Source: Mycobacterium sp. 852002-10029_SCH5224772
Lineage (GTDB): Bacteria; Actinomycetota; Actinomycetes; Mycobacteriales; Mycobacteriaceae
Assembly: GCF_001667315.1 (NCBI RefSeq)
Contig: NZ_LZHT01000091.1
Location: 1-64,000, forward strand
Length of the DNA stretch: 64,000 nt
Direction of reading: 5' to 3'
Shown: positions 9,857 through 17,643 of the stretch, piece after piece
Layout of the letters: every line of letters starts with the position of its first letter
How positions within the stretch are numbered: the stretch's first letter is position 1
Made by a program: the position numbers and the translations under genes
Notes under the pieces: generated by a model
The model's input: only the letters and a program-made list of their open reading frames with translations
What the model was told of the DNA's origin: nothing
Databases searched by the model: none

Positions 9857-10357
9857 GTGGACCTACGAGCGCTCGAGGAACTTCCGCTGACCTATCCGGA
9901 AGTGGGGGCGACGGCAGCCGGCGAGCTGCCCACCGGATACGACCATCAACACGCCGAGCGCCAAATCGGCACGGGCCGGCAGCGTTTCGAGCAGGCCGCC
10001 GACGCGGTCATGCGCTGGGGCATGCAGCGCGGCTCCGGGCTGCGGGTGCAGGCCAGCTCCGAGATCGCCGCCGTCGACGCGGTGGTGGTGGTGCGGATGG
10101 GCTTTCTGCCGGCGCCATGCCGCGTCGTCTACGTCGTCGACGAACCCGACATCCGCGGCTTCGGCTACGGCACCTTGCCGGGCCACCCGGAGTCCGGGGA
10201 GGAACGTTTCGTGGTGCGCTACGACCCGAGCACCTCCGCGGTGTACGCGGAGGTGTCGGCGTTCTCCCGGCCGGCGACCTGGTGGAGCAGGGCCGGCGGG
10301 CCGCTGGTGAGAGCGGCCCAGCGGGTCATCGGGCGGCGCTACCTACGCGCGGTGTGA
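9857..10357 (+). CDS. DUF1990 (UPF0548) family protein
   Basis: A protein of 166 residues starting at GTG 9857. It has the pattern of the UPF0548/DUF1990 family: LTYPEVGAT near the start, then GFGYGTLPGHPESGEERFVV near residue 98, and YAEVSAFSRPATWWSR near 132. The family is widespread in actinobacteria and plants and has no proven biochemical role. There are no membrane segments or signal peptide. The 3' end overlaps the convergent doxX-type gene by 32 bp. Confidence 0.82.
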   Translation: MDLRALEELPLTYPEVGATAAGELPTGYDHQHAERQIGTGRQRFEQAADAVMRWGMQRGSGLRVQASSEIAAVDAVVVVRMGFLPAPCRVVYVVDEPDIRGFGYGTLPGHPESGEERFVVRYDPSTSAVYAEVSAFSRPATWWSRAGGPLVRAAQRVIGRRYLRAV

Positions 10358-10787
10358 TGCTGCCGTTGTGCACGCCCTGCGCCAGCCGGGCCAGCGCGAG
10401 GGCGCCGACGAACAATCCGAAGTCGCGCAGCGCGACGTCGTAGAATCCGGGCCCGGTGACCAGGTCGATGATGATCCCGGCCAGCCAGGCCGCGACGACC
10501 CAGGCGCCCAGCCGTGGGGCCACCGCCACCACTATCCCGGCGACGATCTCGATGATCCCGACGAGGTACATGCACTGGTCGGCCGTCCCGGGAACCACGC
10601 CGTCGATCCAGCCGGCCAGATACATGCTCCAGTGATGCGGGTGGGTCAGCACGTTGAAGAACTTGTCCAGCCCGAACACGATGGGCGCGATCGTGAAGAT
10701 GGTGCGAAGCAGGAAATACGCCGAATACGCCGGGTCCCGCAACTGCTCGGCCAGGCCGGGGGTCGCCCCGACTTGTTTGGTGCTCAT
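10326..10787 (-). CDS. DoxX-like membrane protein
   Basis: A protein of 153 residues with four predicted membrane helices (for example SAYFLLRTIFTIAPIVFGLD, MYLVGIIEIVAGIVVAVAP, AWVVAAWLAGIIIDLV, LFVGALALARLAQG). This is the DoxX/DoxD layout, a family linked to thiol and oxidative stress at the membrane. ATG 10787 is preceded by GGAGG at good spacing. It is divergent from a SufR-like regulator, and a long inverted repeat lies in the shared promoter, so control by that regulator is likely. Confidence 0.82.
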   Translation of the reverse strand: MSTKQVGATPGLAEQLRDPAYSAYFLLRTIFTIAPIVFGLDKFFNVLTHPHHWSMYLAGWIDGVVPGTADQCMYLVGIIEIVAGIVVAVAPRLGAWVVAAWLAGIIIDLVTGPGFYDVALRDFGLFVGALALARLAQGVHNGSITPRVGSAAR

Positions 10788-10796
10788 GGTTGCCTC

Positions 10797-10870
10797 CATT
10801 TCTAACGGATAATAGTTTGAACGGTAGAACGCGTAGACTGTACCGTCAAGCCTTTTGTCTGTTAGAAATG
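10797..10870. promoter_or_regulatory. Divergent promoter with 13-bp inverted repeat
   Basis: The arms CATTTCTAACGGA (10797-10809) and TCTGTTAGAAATG (10858-10870) are inverted copies with 12 of 13 bases matching. They flank a 48-bp AT-richer spacer. The arms lie just upstream of the doxX-type start (10787) and the regulator start (10879). Such a pair is what an autoregulating dimeric repressor would bind. The regulator's identity as ligand is inferred. Confidence 0.55.
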
Positions 10871-10878
10871 GCGATCGC

Positions 10879-11583
10879 ATGGACGACCGGAACCACCTGG
10901 AGCGCGATGCCGCCGGCATCGGGGCGCTGGCCGATCCGGTGCGCCGCCGGCTGTATCAATTCGTGTGCGCCCAACCGGCGCCCGTGAGCCGCGACCAGGC
11001 GGCCGACGCCGTCGGAATCCCCCACCATCAGGCCAAGTTCCACCTGGACCGGCTCACCGACGAGGGTCTGTTGGAAACGGGCTTCGCGCGCCTGACCGGA
11101 CGCTCCGGCCCGGGTGCCGGACGTACCGCCAAGCTGTATCGGCGCGCCGGCCGCGACATCGCGGTCAGCCTTCCGCAGCGGGAGTACGAGCTGGCCGGGC
11201 GGTTGATGGCGACGGCCATCGCCCGGTCGGCGGGCACCGGCGAACCGGTCACCGAGGTGCTGAACCGGGTCGCCCGCGACTGCGGCCACAGGATCGGGGC
11301 CAGGGCCGGCAAGCGTCCGCCCGCCGACGCCGCGGCCGCGCTGCAGCGTGTGGTCGCGGTGCTGAGCCGGTACGGCTACGAGCCCCGATTCGGCGACGGC
11401 GAGGTCCAGCTCGCCAGTTGCCCGTTCCACGCCCTGGCGCAGGAACAGACGGAGCTGGCCTGCGCCATGAACCACGCGCTGATCGCCGGCGTGGCCGAAG
11501 CGCTGGCACCACACGGCCCCGACGCCCGGCTCTGCCCGGGGCGCGACCGGTGTTGCGTCGTGCTCACGCCCGGCGACAAGTAA
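10879..11583 (+). CDS. SufR-like HTH regulator with C-terminal cysteine cluster
   Basis: A protein of 234 residues. The N-terminal winged HTH reads IGALADPVRRRLYQFV then AADAVGIPHHQAKFHLDRL. The C-terminal part has a cysteine arrangement C-x13-C-x23-C with further cysteines (CPFHALAQEQTELAC ... LCPGRDRCC), like the Fe-S cluster-binding SufR regulators. An Fe-S or metal sensor is therefore likely but not proven. ATG 10879 is chosen; an upstream in-frame TTG lies inside the inverted repeat. A paralogue with the same C-x13-C spacing is encoded at 13385-14122. Confidence 0.8.
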   Translation: MDDRNHLERDAAGIGALADPVRRRLYQFVCAQPAPVSRDQAADAVGIPHHQAKFHLDRLTDEGLLETGFARLTGRSGPGAGRTAKLYRRAGRDIAVSLPQREYELAGRLMATAIARSAGTGEPVTEVLNRVARDCGHRIGARAGKRPPADAAAALQRVVAVLSRYGYEPRFGDGEVQLASCPFHALAQEQTELACAMNHALIAGVAEALAPHGPDARLCPGRDRCCVVLTPGDK

Positions 11584-11616
11584 GGCCGCATCACGCCGGC
11601 GTGACCGGGGGCCGGG

Positions 11617-12558
11617 CTATGACCCCCAGCCGGACAGCAACTTTGCCGCGCCGGCGCACATCTCGTCGATGACCTCGTCCACCGACGCGTCGTCGCGGAT
11701 CATCCCGACGCCCTGACCGGCGTCCACCGGCGCGATCCGGCAGTCCCCGGCGGCGATCGCGGCGGCCAGCTCATCGCGGGCCCCCGGGTCCAGCGCATCC
11801 TCGTGACCCGTCCAGTGCTCGACGAAGTCGTTGGCCAGCACCCGCGACGGGAACCGCGCCGGCCAGGGCAGCCCCTTGGCGACGTCGAACACCCGGGTGA
11901 CGGCGGTGTCGGTTTCGGCGGCGGCGACCAGAGCCCGGCGCCCGGCGTCGCCGGTCAGCGCCTCCGGGCACGCCGACAACCGGGTGCCCACCCACGCCGC
12001 GGCGGCTCCGGCGGCAAGCACCGCGGCGAGGCTGCGCGCCGAGGCGACACCGCCGCCGGCCAGCACCGGCACGGTGACGGCGTCCAAGACGGCGTCCAGC
12101 AGCGGCAACAGGCCCAGCTTGACCTCGCCATGCCCGCCGCCCTCCGACCCGCGAGCGACCAGGATGTCGACGCCGGCATCGACGGCCTTGCGCGCCCCGA
12201 CGCTGTCGTAAACCTGTGTGACGGTGGGGATTCCGGCATCGTGGGCCTTGGCAACCCAGGACCAGTCGGTTCCGAAGCTGACCGACAACAGGGCGGGCCG
12301 CGCGGCGAGCGCATCCTCGAGCAGCCCGGCCTCGTTGCGCATCACCCAGTCGACCAGACCGATGCCGAACCGGCCGTCGACATGTCGCAACTGCTCGGCC
12401 AGCATCTCCCTGGTCGCGACGCTGCCCATGCCGACCATGCCCAAACCGCCGGCCGCCGTGACCGCCGCGGCCAGGCGGCCGCCGGCAACCCCGCCCATCG
12501 GGGCGTTGACGATGGGTGCCCGCAGACCGAAACTCGTTGCCCAGGGCGTCGAGAGCAT
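11617..12558 (-). CDS. Nitronate monooxygenase family flavoprotein
   Basis: A protein of 313 residues with the FMN-binding TIM barrel of the nitronate monooxygenase / 2-nitropropane dioxygenase family. The N-terminal motif is APIVNAPMGGVAGG. A family glycine-rich signature (VARGSEGGGHGE) and the phosphate-binding loop PVLAGGGVASARSL with AAWVGTRL are present. Mycobacteria carry many copies, and some are enoyl reductase-like, so the exact substrate is open. It lies next to a cupin gene on the same strand, 6 bp downstream of its stop codon. Confidence 0.85.
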   Translation of the reverse strand: MLSTPWATSFGLRAPIVNAPMGGVAGGRLAAAVTAAGGLGMVGMGSVATREMLAEQLRHVDGRFGIGLVDWVMRNEAGLLEDALAARPALLSVSFGTDWSWVAKAHDAGIPTVTQVYDSVGARKAVDAGVDILVARGSEGGGHGEVKLGLLPLLDAVLDAVTVPVLAGGGVASARSLAAVLAAGAAAAWVGTRLSACPEALTGDAGRRALVAAAETDTAVTRVFDVAKGLPWPARFPSRVLANDFVEHWTGHEDALDPGARDELAAAIAAGDCRIAPVDAGQGVGMIRDDASVDEVIDEMCAGAAKLLSGWGS

Positions 12559-12564
12559 TGGCGG

Positions 12565-12909
12565 CTAGTGCGCCGAGGGGATGGTCTTCAGCACGGTCAG
12601 CAGGACCACCGAATCCTCGATCGCGTGCAGGGCATGGCGTTCGGGCGGGATCGCCAGGTATTCGCCGGCCTTGCCGTCCCAGGCGTCGCCGCCGGTCGTC
12701 AGCCGCACGTGGCCGCGCAGCACCTGCAGCGTGGCCTCACCGGGGCTGTCGTGTTCGGAGAGCTCGTGATCGGCCAGCAGTGCCAGCAGGGTTTGCCGAA
12801 GCTCGTAGCTGTGGCTGCCGTGGATGGTGTGCGCGGCCCGTCCGCTGTGCGACTGTTTGGCCTCGGCGAGCTTTTCGGACGCGAGGTCGGCCAACGAAAT
12901 GGAATCCAT
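12565..12909 (-). CDS. Small cupin-domain protein
   Basis: A protein of 114 residues. A helical N-terminus (ASEKLAEAKQSHSGRAAHTIHG) precedes a single cupin barrel with SPGEATLQVLRGHVRL and AGEYLAIPPERHALHAIEDS. The usual first metal histidines are weak, while H in ERHALHA is kept. This type is common near redox and LuxR-type genes in actinobacteria, and its function is unknown. It is in the same orientation as the monooxygenase and probably in one transcript with it. Confidence 0.75.
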   Translation of the reverse strand: MDSISLADLASEKLAEAKQSHSGRAAHTIHGSHSYELRQTLLALLADHELSEHDSPGEATLQVLRGHVRLTTGGDAWDGKAGEYLAIPPERHALHAIEDSVVLLTVLKTIPSAH

Positions 12910-12962
12910 GCTGAGTCCTTCGAAGTTGCAAGGCCTTTCACCGACGACCTTGGGGTTGTCAG

Positions 12963-13388
12963 CTAACCGCTCAGTAGCAGTATCCCCGCCACGACGAGCC
13001 CGACGACCTTGACCGCCTCCAGCGCGACGTAGCCGTAGTGGGCCCGGGAGCGGGGCCCGTCCGATCCGGCCAGCACCCGGTCGGAACGACGGGTCAATGC
13101 GGGCCGCACCACGACCAGCTGGACGGCCAACGCGGCGACGGCGGCGGCGATCGCCACGACGACGCCCGCCGGGGTCGGGCCGGCGATCACGATCGCCCCG
13201 ATGACGAGCGCGAAAGCCACCTCGACGGTGTTGAGCGCGCGAAAGACGAGTCGCCCGATGCTGAGCCCGATCTGCAACGTCACGTTGGGCGCCCGGAACT
13301 TCAGCGGGGCTTCCAGGAAGGAGATGGCCAGCACCATGCCGAGCCAGACGAACGTGAGCGCGACGGCGACCGCCGTGCCGGTGCTCAT
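12963..13388 (-). CDS. Four-helix membrane protein, unknown function
   Basis: A protein of 141 residues starting at ATG 13388, which overlaps the stop of the upstream regulator by 4 bp. Four hydrophobic segments are visible (VAVALTFVWLGMVLAISFLE, VEVAFALVIGAIVIAG, VVVAIAAAVAALAVQLVVV, VALEAVKVVGLVVAGILLL). I do not recognise a named family with certainty. The overlap with the SufR-like gene suggests a membrane function made together with the regulator. Confidence 0.75.
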   Translation of the reverse strand: MSTGTAVAVALTFVWLGMVLAISFLEAPLKFRAPNVTLQIGLSIGRLVFRALNTVEVAFALVIGAIVIAGPTPAGVVVAIAAAVAALAVQLVVVRPALTRRSDRVLAGSDGPRSRAHYGYVALEAVKVVGLVVAGILLLSG

Positions 13389-14122
13389 TTGGCCGCCCCT
13401 TGCAGCGTCAGGTGAGCCAGGCACAGATCCGGCTCCACGAACGTGTCGAGCCGGTCCACCGACACCGGCGCCCCCCAGGTTTCGACGGCTCCCTGCATGA
13501 GGCCCAGATGCACCGGGCAGACGACATTCGACCGGTTTTCGGCCAGCTCCAGAAATGGGCAGTGCCGCAGTCCGACTTGCTGCTCGCCGTCGACCACCCG
13601 GCGCTCGGGCGCGAAGCCGAGTTCGTCGAGCACATCGATCAACCGGGCGATGACCTCTTCGGCGTTGGCGGGGGTGTCGGGCGTCGGATGCAGTTCGGCG
13701 TCGACCTTCCGCCCCCAGGCACGGCCCGCGGCCAGGGCCTTGGGCCCGGGATCACGTTCGGCGGCGAAGGCCATGGTCAAGATCTCGGCCAGCAGCCGGT
13801 AATGCCGCGTCCCGCCGCGATCCATCTGCCGGACCGCGCGGAACATCAGCGGTGGGCGCCCCGGTCCCTTGCGGTCCAGCTCGACGTGTTCCACCTGCCC
13901 GTCGGTGACGAGGCTGTCGAGATGGAAGCGGACGGTGTTGGGATGCACGCCCAGCTCCTCGGCGATCCCGGCGATGCTCATCGGATCCGGCGAGGCCCGC
14001 AGCAACCGCATCACCGCGCGGCGGCGCCCGGCCGATTCGCCCGTGACCGAATCCGCGAGCTCCTGGAATTTCGGGGTCTTCGGGGTCTTCTGGGTCTTCT
14101 GGGTTCTCACAGGGTCCCTCAC
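13385..14122 (-). CDS. SufR-like HTH regulator, second copy
   Basis: A protein of 245 residues. The winged HTH reads MSIAGIAEELGVHPNTVRFH then DSLVTDGQVEHVE. The C-terminal region has CPFLELAENRSNVVC (C-x13-C) and a further cysteine in EPDLCLAHL, which suggests an Fe-S or metal sensor. The start is GTG 14122 with AAGGA upstream. The first 18 residues are built from a short repeat (KTQKTPKTPK) encoded by four 9-bp DNA units. The neighbours (membrane protein, ferredoxin) fit a redox or Fe-S theme. Confidence 0.8.
   Translation of the reverse strand: MRDPVRTQKTQKTPKTPKFQELADSVTGESAGRRRAVMRLLRASPDPMSIAGIAEELGVHPNTVRFHLDSLVTDGQVEHVELDRKGPGRPPLMFRAVRQMDRGGTRHYRLLAEILTMAFAAERDPGPKALAAGRAWGRKVDAELHPTPDTPANAEEVIARLIDVLDELGFAPERRVVDGEQQVGLRHCPFLELAENRSNVVCPVHLGLMQGAVETWGAPVSVDRLDTFVEPDLCLAHLTLQGAAK
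14072..14107. repeat. Four 9-bp tandem units inside coding sequence
   Basis: Units CGGGGTCTT, CGGGGTCTT, CTGGGTCTT and CTGGGTTCT follow each other without gaps. On the minus strand they encode the KTQ/KTP-type repeat at the N-terminus of the regulator. The unit is a multiple of three, so changes in copy number would keep the frame. Confidence 0.7.
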
Positions 14123-14134
14123 GCTGCTCGTCCT

Positions 14135-14491
14135 TCACGCCCCATCCGAATGCTCGGCACTGGGATGACCCGCCACCAGAGGTGTGTCGACACCGAGCGG
14201 ACCGACCTTGGCCGCCCCGCCCGGGGACCCCAGGGGCTCGTCGCGGCCCGGCAGCGTCTCAGCGAAGAATGCTCCGTTGTCGGCCAAGTGGGGCTGGAGC
14301 TCCTCAGGTAGGTCATCTTCGTAGTAAATCGCCTCCACCGGACAAACCGGCTCGCACGCGCCGCAGTCGACACACTCGTCTGGATGAATGTAGAGCGCCC
14401 GGCCGCCCTCGTAAATGCAATCCACGGGACACTCCTCGACGCAAGAGCGATCCATCACATCGATGCATGGCTTCCCGATCACGTAAGTCAT
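14135..14491 (-). CDS. fdxA: Seven-iron ferredoxin FdxA type
   Basis: A ferredoxin of 118 residues. The N-terminal half binds a [3Fe-4S] and a [4Fe-4S] cluster through CIDVMDRSCVEECPVDCIYE and CVDCGACEPVCPVEAIYYE. The C-terminal 60 residues are the mycobacterial FdxA extension (LGSPGGAAKVGPLGVDTPLV). It matches the Rv2007c type closely from memory. It would carry electrons to cytochromes P450 or other oxidoreductases. It is divergent from the 57-residue gene, and a palindromic operator lies 10 bp before its start. Confidence 0.9.
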   Translation of the reverse strand: MTYVIGKPCIDVMDRSCVEECPVDCIYEGGRALYIHPDECVDCGACEPVCPVEAIYYEDDLPEELQPHLADNGAFFAETLPGRDEPLGSPGGAAKVGPLGVDTPLVAGHPSAEHSDGA

Positions 14492-14500
14492 GGGCTAAAG

Positions 14501-14522
14501 TTTACACAACATGTCTTGTAAA
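14501..14522. promoter_or_regulatory. 22-bp palindromic operator between divergent genes
   Basis: The sequence follows TTTACA-NN-ACATGT-NN-TGTAAA, a palindrome broken only at four inner bases. It sits between fdxA (start 14491) and the divergent gene at 14548. This form is typical of a dimeric HTH repressor site. No regulator gene lies right beside it, so the ligand is unknown. Confidence 0.55.
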
Positions 14523-14547
14523 AACTGAGGATCGAGGTCGGAGAACC

Positions 14548-14721
14548 GTGACTGCCAACGAACTTGACGTGCGTCGGCGGCATAAGCCCGAATACCTCGA
14601 CCAAGGCCCCATCCGGGGGATCCGGATCGGTAAGCTCATCGACACCCCACCCCCGGTGCGCCATGGCCATCTCGAGCTGGTCCTGGAGCCACCGCAAAGC
14701 GCTGCGCGGCAGGAGATCTGA
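14548..14721 (+). CDS. Small conserved protein upstream of methyltransferase
   Basis: A 57-residue protein from GTG 14548 (GGTCGGAGAACC upstream gives a moderate ribosome site). It begins MTANELDVRRRHKPEYLDQG and continues with IRGIRIGKLIDTPPP. There is no membrane segment and no cysteine. The stop codon overlaps the next ATG (TGATG), so it is coupled to the methyltransferase. I do not know its function. Short proteins of this look are common in mycobacteria. Confidence 0.65.
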   Translation: MTANELDVRRRHKPEYLDQGPIRGIRIGKLIDTPPPVRHGHLELVLEPPQSAARQEI

Positions 14722-15548
14722 TGTCAGGACAACGAGCAGGTTCCGAACTTCCGCTGCCGGCATCGCGCCGCGACGACAGCGCCGTCGCCGGGCATTGGCT
14801 GCTGGCGCGGCTCGGCAAGCGCGTGCTGCGCCCCGGCGGGATCGAGCTGACCCGCACCCTGCTGTCCCGCGCGGAGTTGACCGGCGCCGACGTGGTTGAG
14901 CTGGCGCCGGGCCTCGGCCGCACCGCCACCGAGATCGTGGCCCGCGGGCCACGGTCGTACGTCGGCGCCGAAGGCGACCCGGACGCGGCCAACGTGGTCC
15001 GGGGCGTGCTTTCCGACCTCGGTGCGCAGAATGCCGCCGTGCGGGTGGCGGACGCGGCGGAGACCGGGTTGCCGGACGCCAGCAGCGATGTCGTGATCGG
15101 CGAGGCGATGCTGACCATGCAGGGCGACGCGGCCAAGGAGGCCATCGTCGCCGAGGCGGCCCGCGTGCTGCGGCCCGGCGGTCGCTACGCGATCCACGAA
15201 CTCGCCCTCACCCCCGACACGGTGTCGGAGGAGATCAGCACCGACATCCGCCAGGCGCTCGCCCGTTCGATCAAGGTGAACGCGCGTCCGTTGACGATTG
15301 CGGAGTGGTCGAAACTGCTCGCCGAGCACGGATTGGTGGTCGATAACGTCGCGACCGCGCCGATGGCCCTACTGCAGCCCCGCCGACTGGTCTCCGACGA
15401 GGGCCTTTTCGGGGCGCTGCGGTTCGCGAAGAATGTGCTCGTGCACCGCGACGCCCGCAAGCGGGTTCTGGCGATGCGCCGCACGTTCCGCAAGCATCGC
15501 AAGCAACTGGCCGCCGTCGCCATCGTCGCCCACAAACCGGCGGCATAA
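14721..15548 (+). CDS. Class I SAM-dependent methyltransferase
   Basis: A protein of 275 residues. SAM motif I reads VVELAPGLGRTATEI (near residue 59), followed by YVGAEGDPDAANVV (motif II) and DVVIGEAMLTMQGD (motif IV region), then VLRPGGRYAIHEL (motif VI). The C-terminal 70 residues are very basic (RDARKRVLAMRRTFRKHRKQ). It belongs to the ubiquinone/small-molecule type. The substrate is unknown. Confidence 0.85.
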   Translation: MSGQRAGSELPLPASRRDDSAVAGHWLLARLGKRVLRPGGIELTRTLLSRAELTGADVVELAPGLGRTATEIVARGPRSYVGAEGDPDAANVVRGVLSDLGAQNAAVRVADAAETGLPDASSDVVIGEAMLTMQGDAAKEAIVAEAARVLRPGGRYAIHELALTPDTVSEEISTDIRQALARSIKVNARPLTIAEWSKLLAEHGLVVDNVATAPMALLQPRRLVSDEGLFGALRFAKNVLVHRDARKRVLAMRRTFRKHRKQLAAVAIVAHKPAA

Positions 15549-15728
15549 GGGCACCGGCTCACCGCCCCGCAAAGCGTGAGCACGGCCGCCACCGTTCCCC
15601 TTTGCGTCGCTTCTGATATCGGCTGCCGACATTGGGCCCGTTCCGCAATCTCCGTGTGACGGTTTAGTGACGCCCGCCCACGTAACTTGGCTGCGGCAGT
15701 TGTGGGGAGGACAAAGGAGCGTGCCGGC

Positions 15729-16019
15729 ATGGGTGTTAGCCCACCGTCGTTGACGGATTCCGACCTCGATGCGTTGGCGTCGGATTTCCTGGAATCGCAT
15801 TACCTCGGCTCGATCTACGCCGATTGGGCACCTGATCGGCGGCTCGACACGTTCCTGAGGCGGCGCGGCCTCGCCAGGGTCGCCAACGACGGCGACCTGT
15901 CTCACAACGTCTTGGAACGCATCATGACCCGGGCGGCCGTGCCTCGTTGGCGCGGCATTGATCGGCCTGCCCTTCCGCAGCAGAACCAGGTAGGCAACCG
16001 CGATGACCAAAATCCGTGA
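15729..16019 (+). CDS. Hypothetical mycobacterial protein
   Basis: A 96-residue protein beginning MGVSPPSLTDSDLDALASDF. A good ribosome site (AAGGAG) lies 10 bp before the ATG. The central part (RRLDTFLRRRGLARVANDGD) is helical and basic, and the C-terminus is polar. There is no membrane segment. I do not recognise the family. The upstream 180 bp hold no other gene. Confidence 0.55.
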   Translation: MGVSPPSLTDSDLDALASDFLESHYLGSIYADWAPDRRLDTFLRRRGLARVANDGDLSHNVLERIMTRAAVPRWRGIDRPALPQQNQVGNRDDQNP

Positions 16020-16142
16020 AAAAGTTCGTTTTTTGACCCCCAAAATGACAACTCCCGCATTGGTACAGACGTACTATTGCGGGCGAGCGCTGAACGTGCC
16101 GCCGGGGTCGGATGAGTCGTTGAGGCTAGCGGGGAGGGGACG

Positions 16143-16406
16143 ATGAATTCACCGAAATGGATGGTTCATTGGCCGCAGCGGAGGCCGACGGCCACGATCT
16201 ACCAGGTGACCGACCGGCTCCACCGGGGGCACGTCGCCCGTGTGCCCGCCCATCAGATCACGGCGACGGTGTCGGCCTGGCTGGCCGACCTGGGTGCCGA
16301 CAGCCCGTTGGTCGACGAACTCGAGCGCGCCGTGTGTGGCGGCGACTGGGCGGCGGCGCACGCCCTGGGTGAGTGTTTGTCCATCGAGATCGCGGTGGCC
16401 GACTGA
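16143..16406 (+). CDS. Hypothetical mycobacterial protein
   Basis: An 87-residue protein with a good ribosome site (GAGGGGAC). It reads YQVTDRLHRGHVARVPAHQI and then helical segments (TVSAWLADLGADSPLVDELE, GDWAAAHALGECLSIEI). No known family was recognised. The preceding 120 bp contain an AT-rich stretch with a T-run (16028-16036) that could be the promoter. Confidence 0.6.
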   Translation: MNSPKWMVHWPQRRPTATIYQVTDRLHRGHVARVPAHQITATVSAWLADLGADSPLVDELERAVCGGDWAAAHALGECLSIEIAVAD

Positions 16407-16416
16407 ACGTCGTCTT

Positions 16417-17643
16417 TCAGCGCTGAGCGAGCATCCGCGCGGCGCGGTCCAGACTCTCCTCGATCAGCCGGTCGACGGCGCCGAAGTAGGTCGGTGACGG
16501 TTCTCGGCCCACCAGCTCGGCGATCGCTCGCTGCTCACCCAAAACGTCTGCGGTATCGAGGTTTTCGGCCATGCGCCGGGCATGCACGGTCAGCCCGGTC
16601 AGCAACTCGGCGGTTTGGGATCCCGCGATGACGGTGCGCCGGCCCAGGGTGCGCAGGGTGTCCCATTCGGCGTGCCAGGCCCCGTCGGGCCGTTCGTCGT
16701 TGGCCAGCGCCGCGACGGTGTGCAAGGTCGCGGCCAACGGCGGCGCCGACAGGGCGGCCCGGCGGATCAGGATGGACAGCACGGGGTTTCGCTTGTGCGG
16801 CATGGACGACGAACCGCCCCGGCCCCCGCTCGCCGGCTCGCCGAGTTCGGCGATCTCCGGGCGGGCCAGCGTGACGACGTCGGAGGCGATGCGGCCCCAG
16901 CAGTCGGTGCAGCTGACGAAAGCGTCGGCTGCCGCGGTGATCGGCGCGCGCGCGGTGTGCCAGGGGGGCCGCGACGCCAGGCCCAACGCGGTTGCCGCGT
17001 GCGCGGCGAGGCCGGCCGACACTCCGGCAGGGTCAGGCGTGCCGGTGAGCAACGCCGCCAGCTCGGTGGTGGCGGCCAATGTCCCTGCTGCGCCGCCGAT
17101 TTGGATCGGCGTGGTCAGCGTGGCCACCCGCTCGTAGGCGTCGACGACCCCATTCAGCCAGCCTGCGGCCTTGGCGCCGAAGGTGGTGGGCGCGGCGTGC
17201 TGGGTGAGGGTGCGGGCCACCATCGGCGTGCCCCGGTGCCGGGCGGCGAGGTCGGACAGCGCGGAAATCTGTTCCCGCAACTGTGTGAGCAAGTCATCGG
17301 CGACCGCGCGCGTGGCCAGCATCAGGCCGGTGTCCAGGACGTCCTGGCTGGTGAGTCCGCGGTGGATCCATGGCGCGACATCCGGCTCCGCGCGCTGGCG
17401 CAGCAACCTCACCATTCCGATGACCGGGTTGCCGCCGTCTTCGGCGGTGACCGCGAGCGCCTCACAATCGTTGCGCGTGACCAGATTCCACAGGTCCGCG
17501 CCGGCGCAGCCGCCGGGCGCCAGATCGGCGGCCGTCAGCGCGCCCAGCCACGCGGACTCCACCGCGACCATCGATCCCAGCAGCGCCTCATCGGTCATGT
17601 GCTCGCCGGCTCGATGGTCTCCGGGCCACAGCAGGTTGGTCAT
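16417..17643 (-). CDS. pcaB: 3-carboxy-cis,cis-muconate cycloisomerase
   Basis: A 408-residue member of the fumarase/aspartase superfamily. It forms 4-carboxymuconolactone from 3-carboxy-cis,cis-muconate in the protocatechuate branch of the beta-ketoadipate pathway. The superfamily signature is present as GGSSSMPHKRNP, and the first conserved region as HRGLTSQDVLDTGLML. The ATG at 17643 overlaps the pcaG stop by 4 bp, so a long upstream extension in the same frame is rejected. The operon order is pcaH-pcaG-pcaB. Confidence 0.92.
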   Translation of the reverse strand: MTNLLWPGDHRAGEHMTDEALLGSMVAVESAWLGALTAADLAPGGCAGADLWNLVTRNDCEALAVTAEDGGNPVIGMVRLLRQRAEPDVAPWIHRGLTSQDVLDTGLMLATRAVADDLLTQLREQISALSDLAARHRGTPMVARTLTQHAAPTTFGAKAAGWLNGVVDAYERVATLTTPIQIGGAAGTLAATTELAALLTGTPDPAGVSAGLAAHAATALGLASRPPWHTARAPITAAADAFVSCTDCWGRIASDVVTLARPEIAELGEPASGGRGGSSSMPHKRNPVLSILIRRAALSAPPLAATLHTVAALANDERPDGAWHAEWDTLRTLGRRTVIAGSQTAELLTGLTVHARRMAENLDTADVLGEQRAIAELVGREPSPTYFGAVDRLIEESLDRAARMLAQR

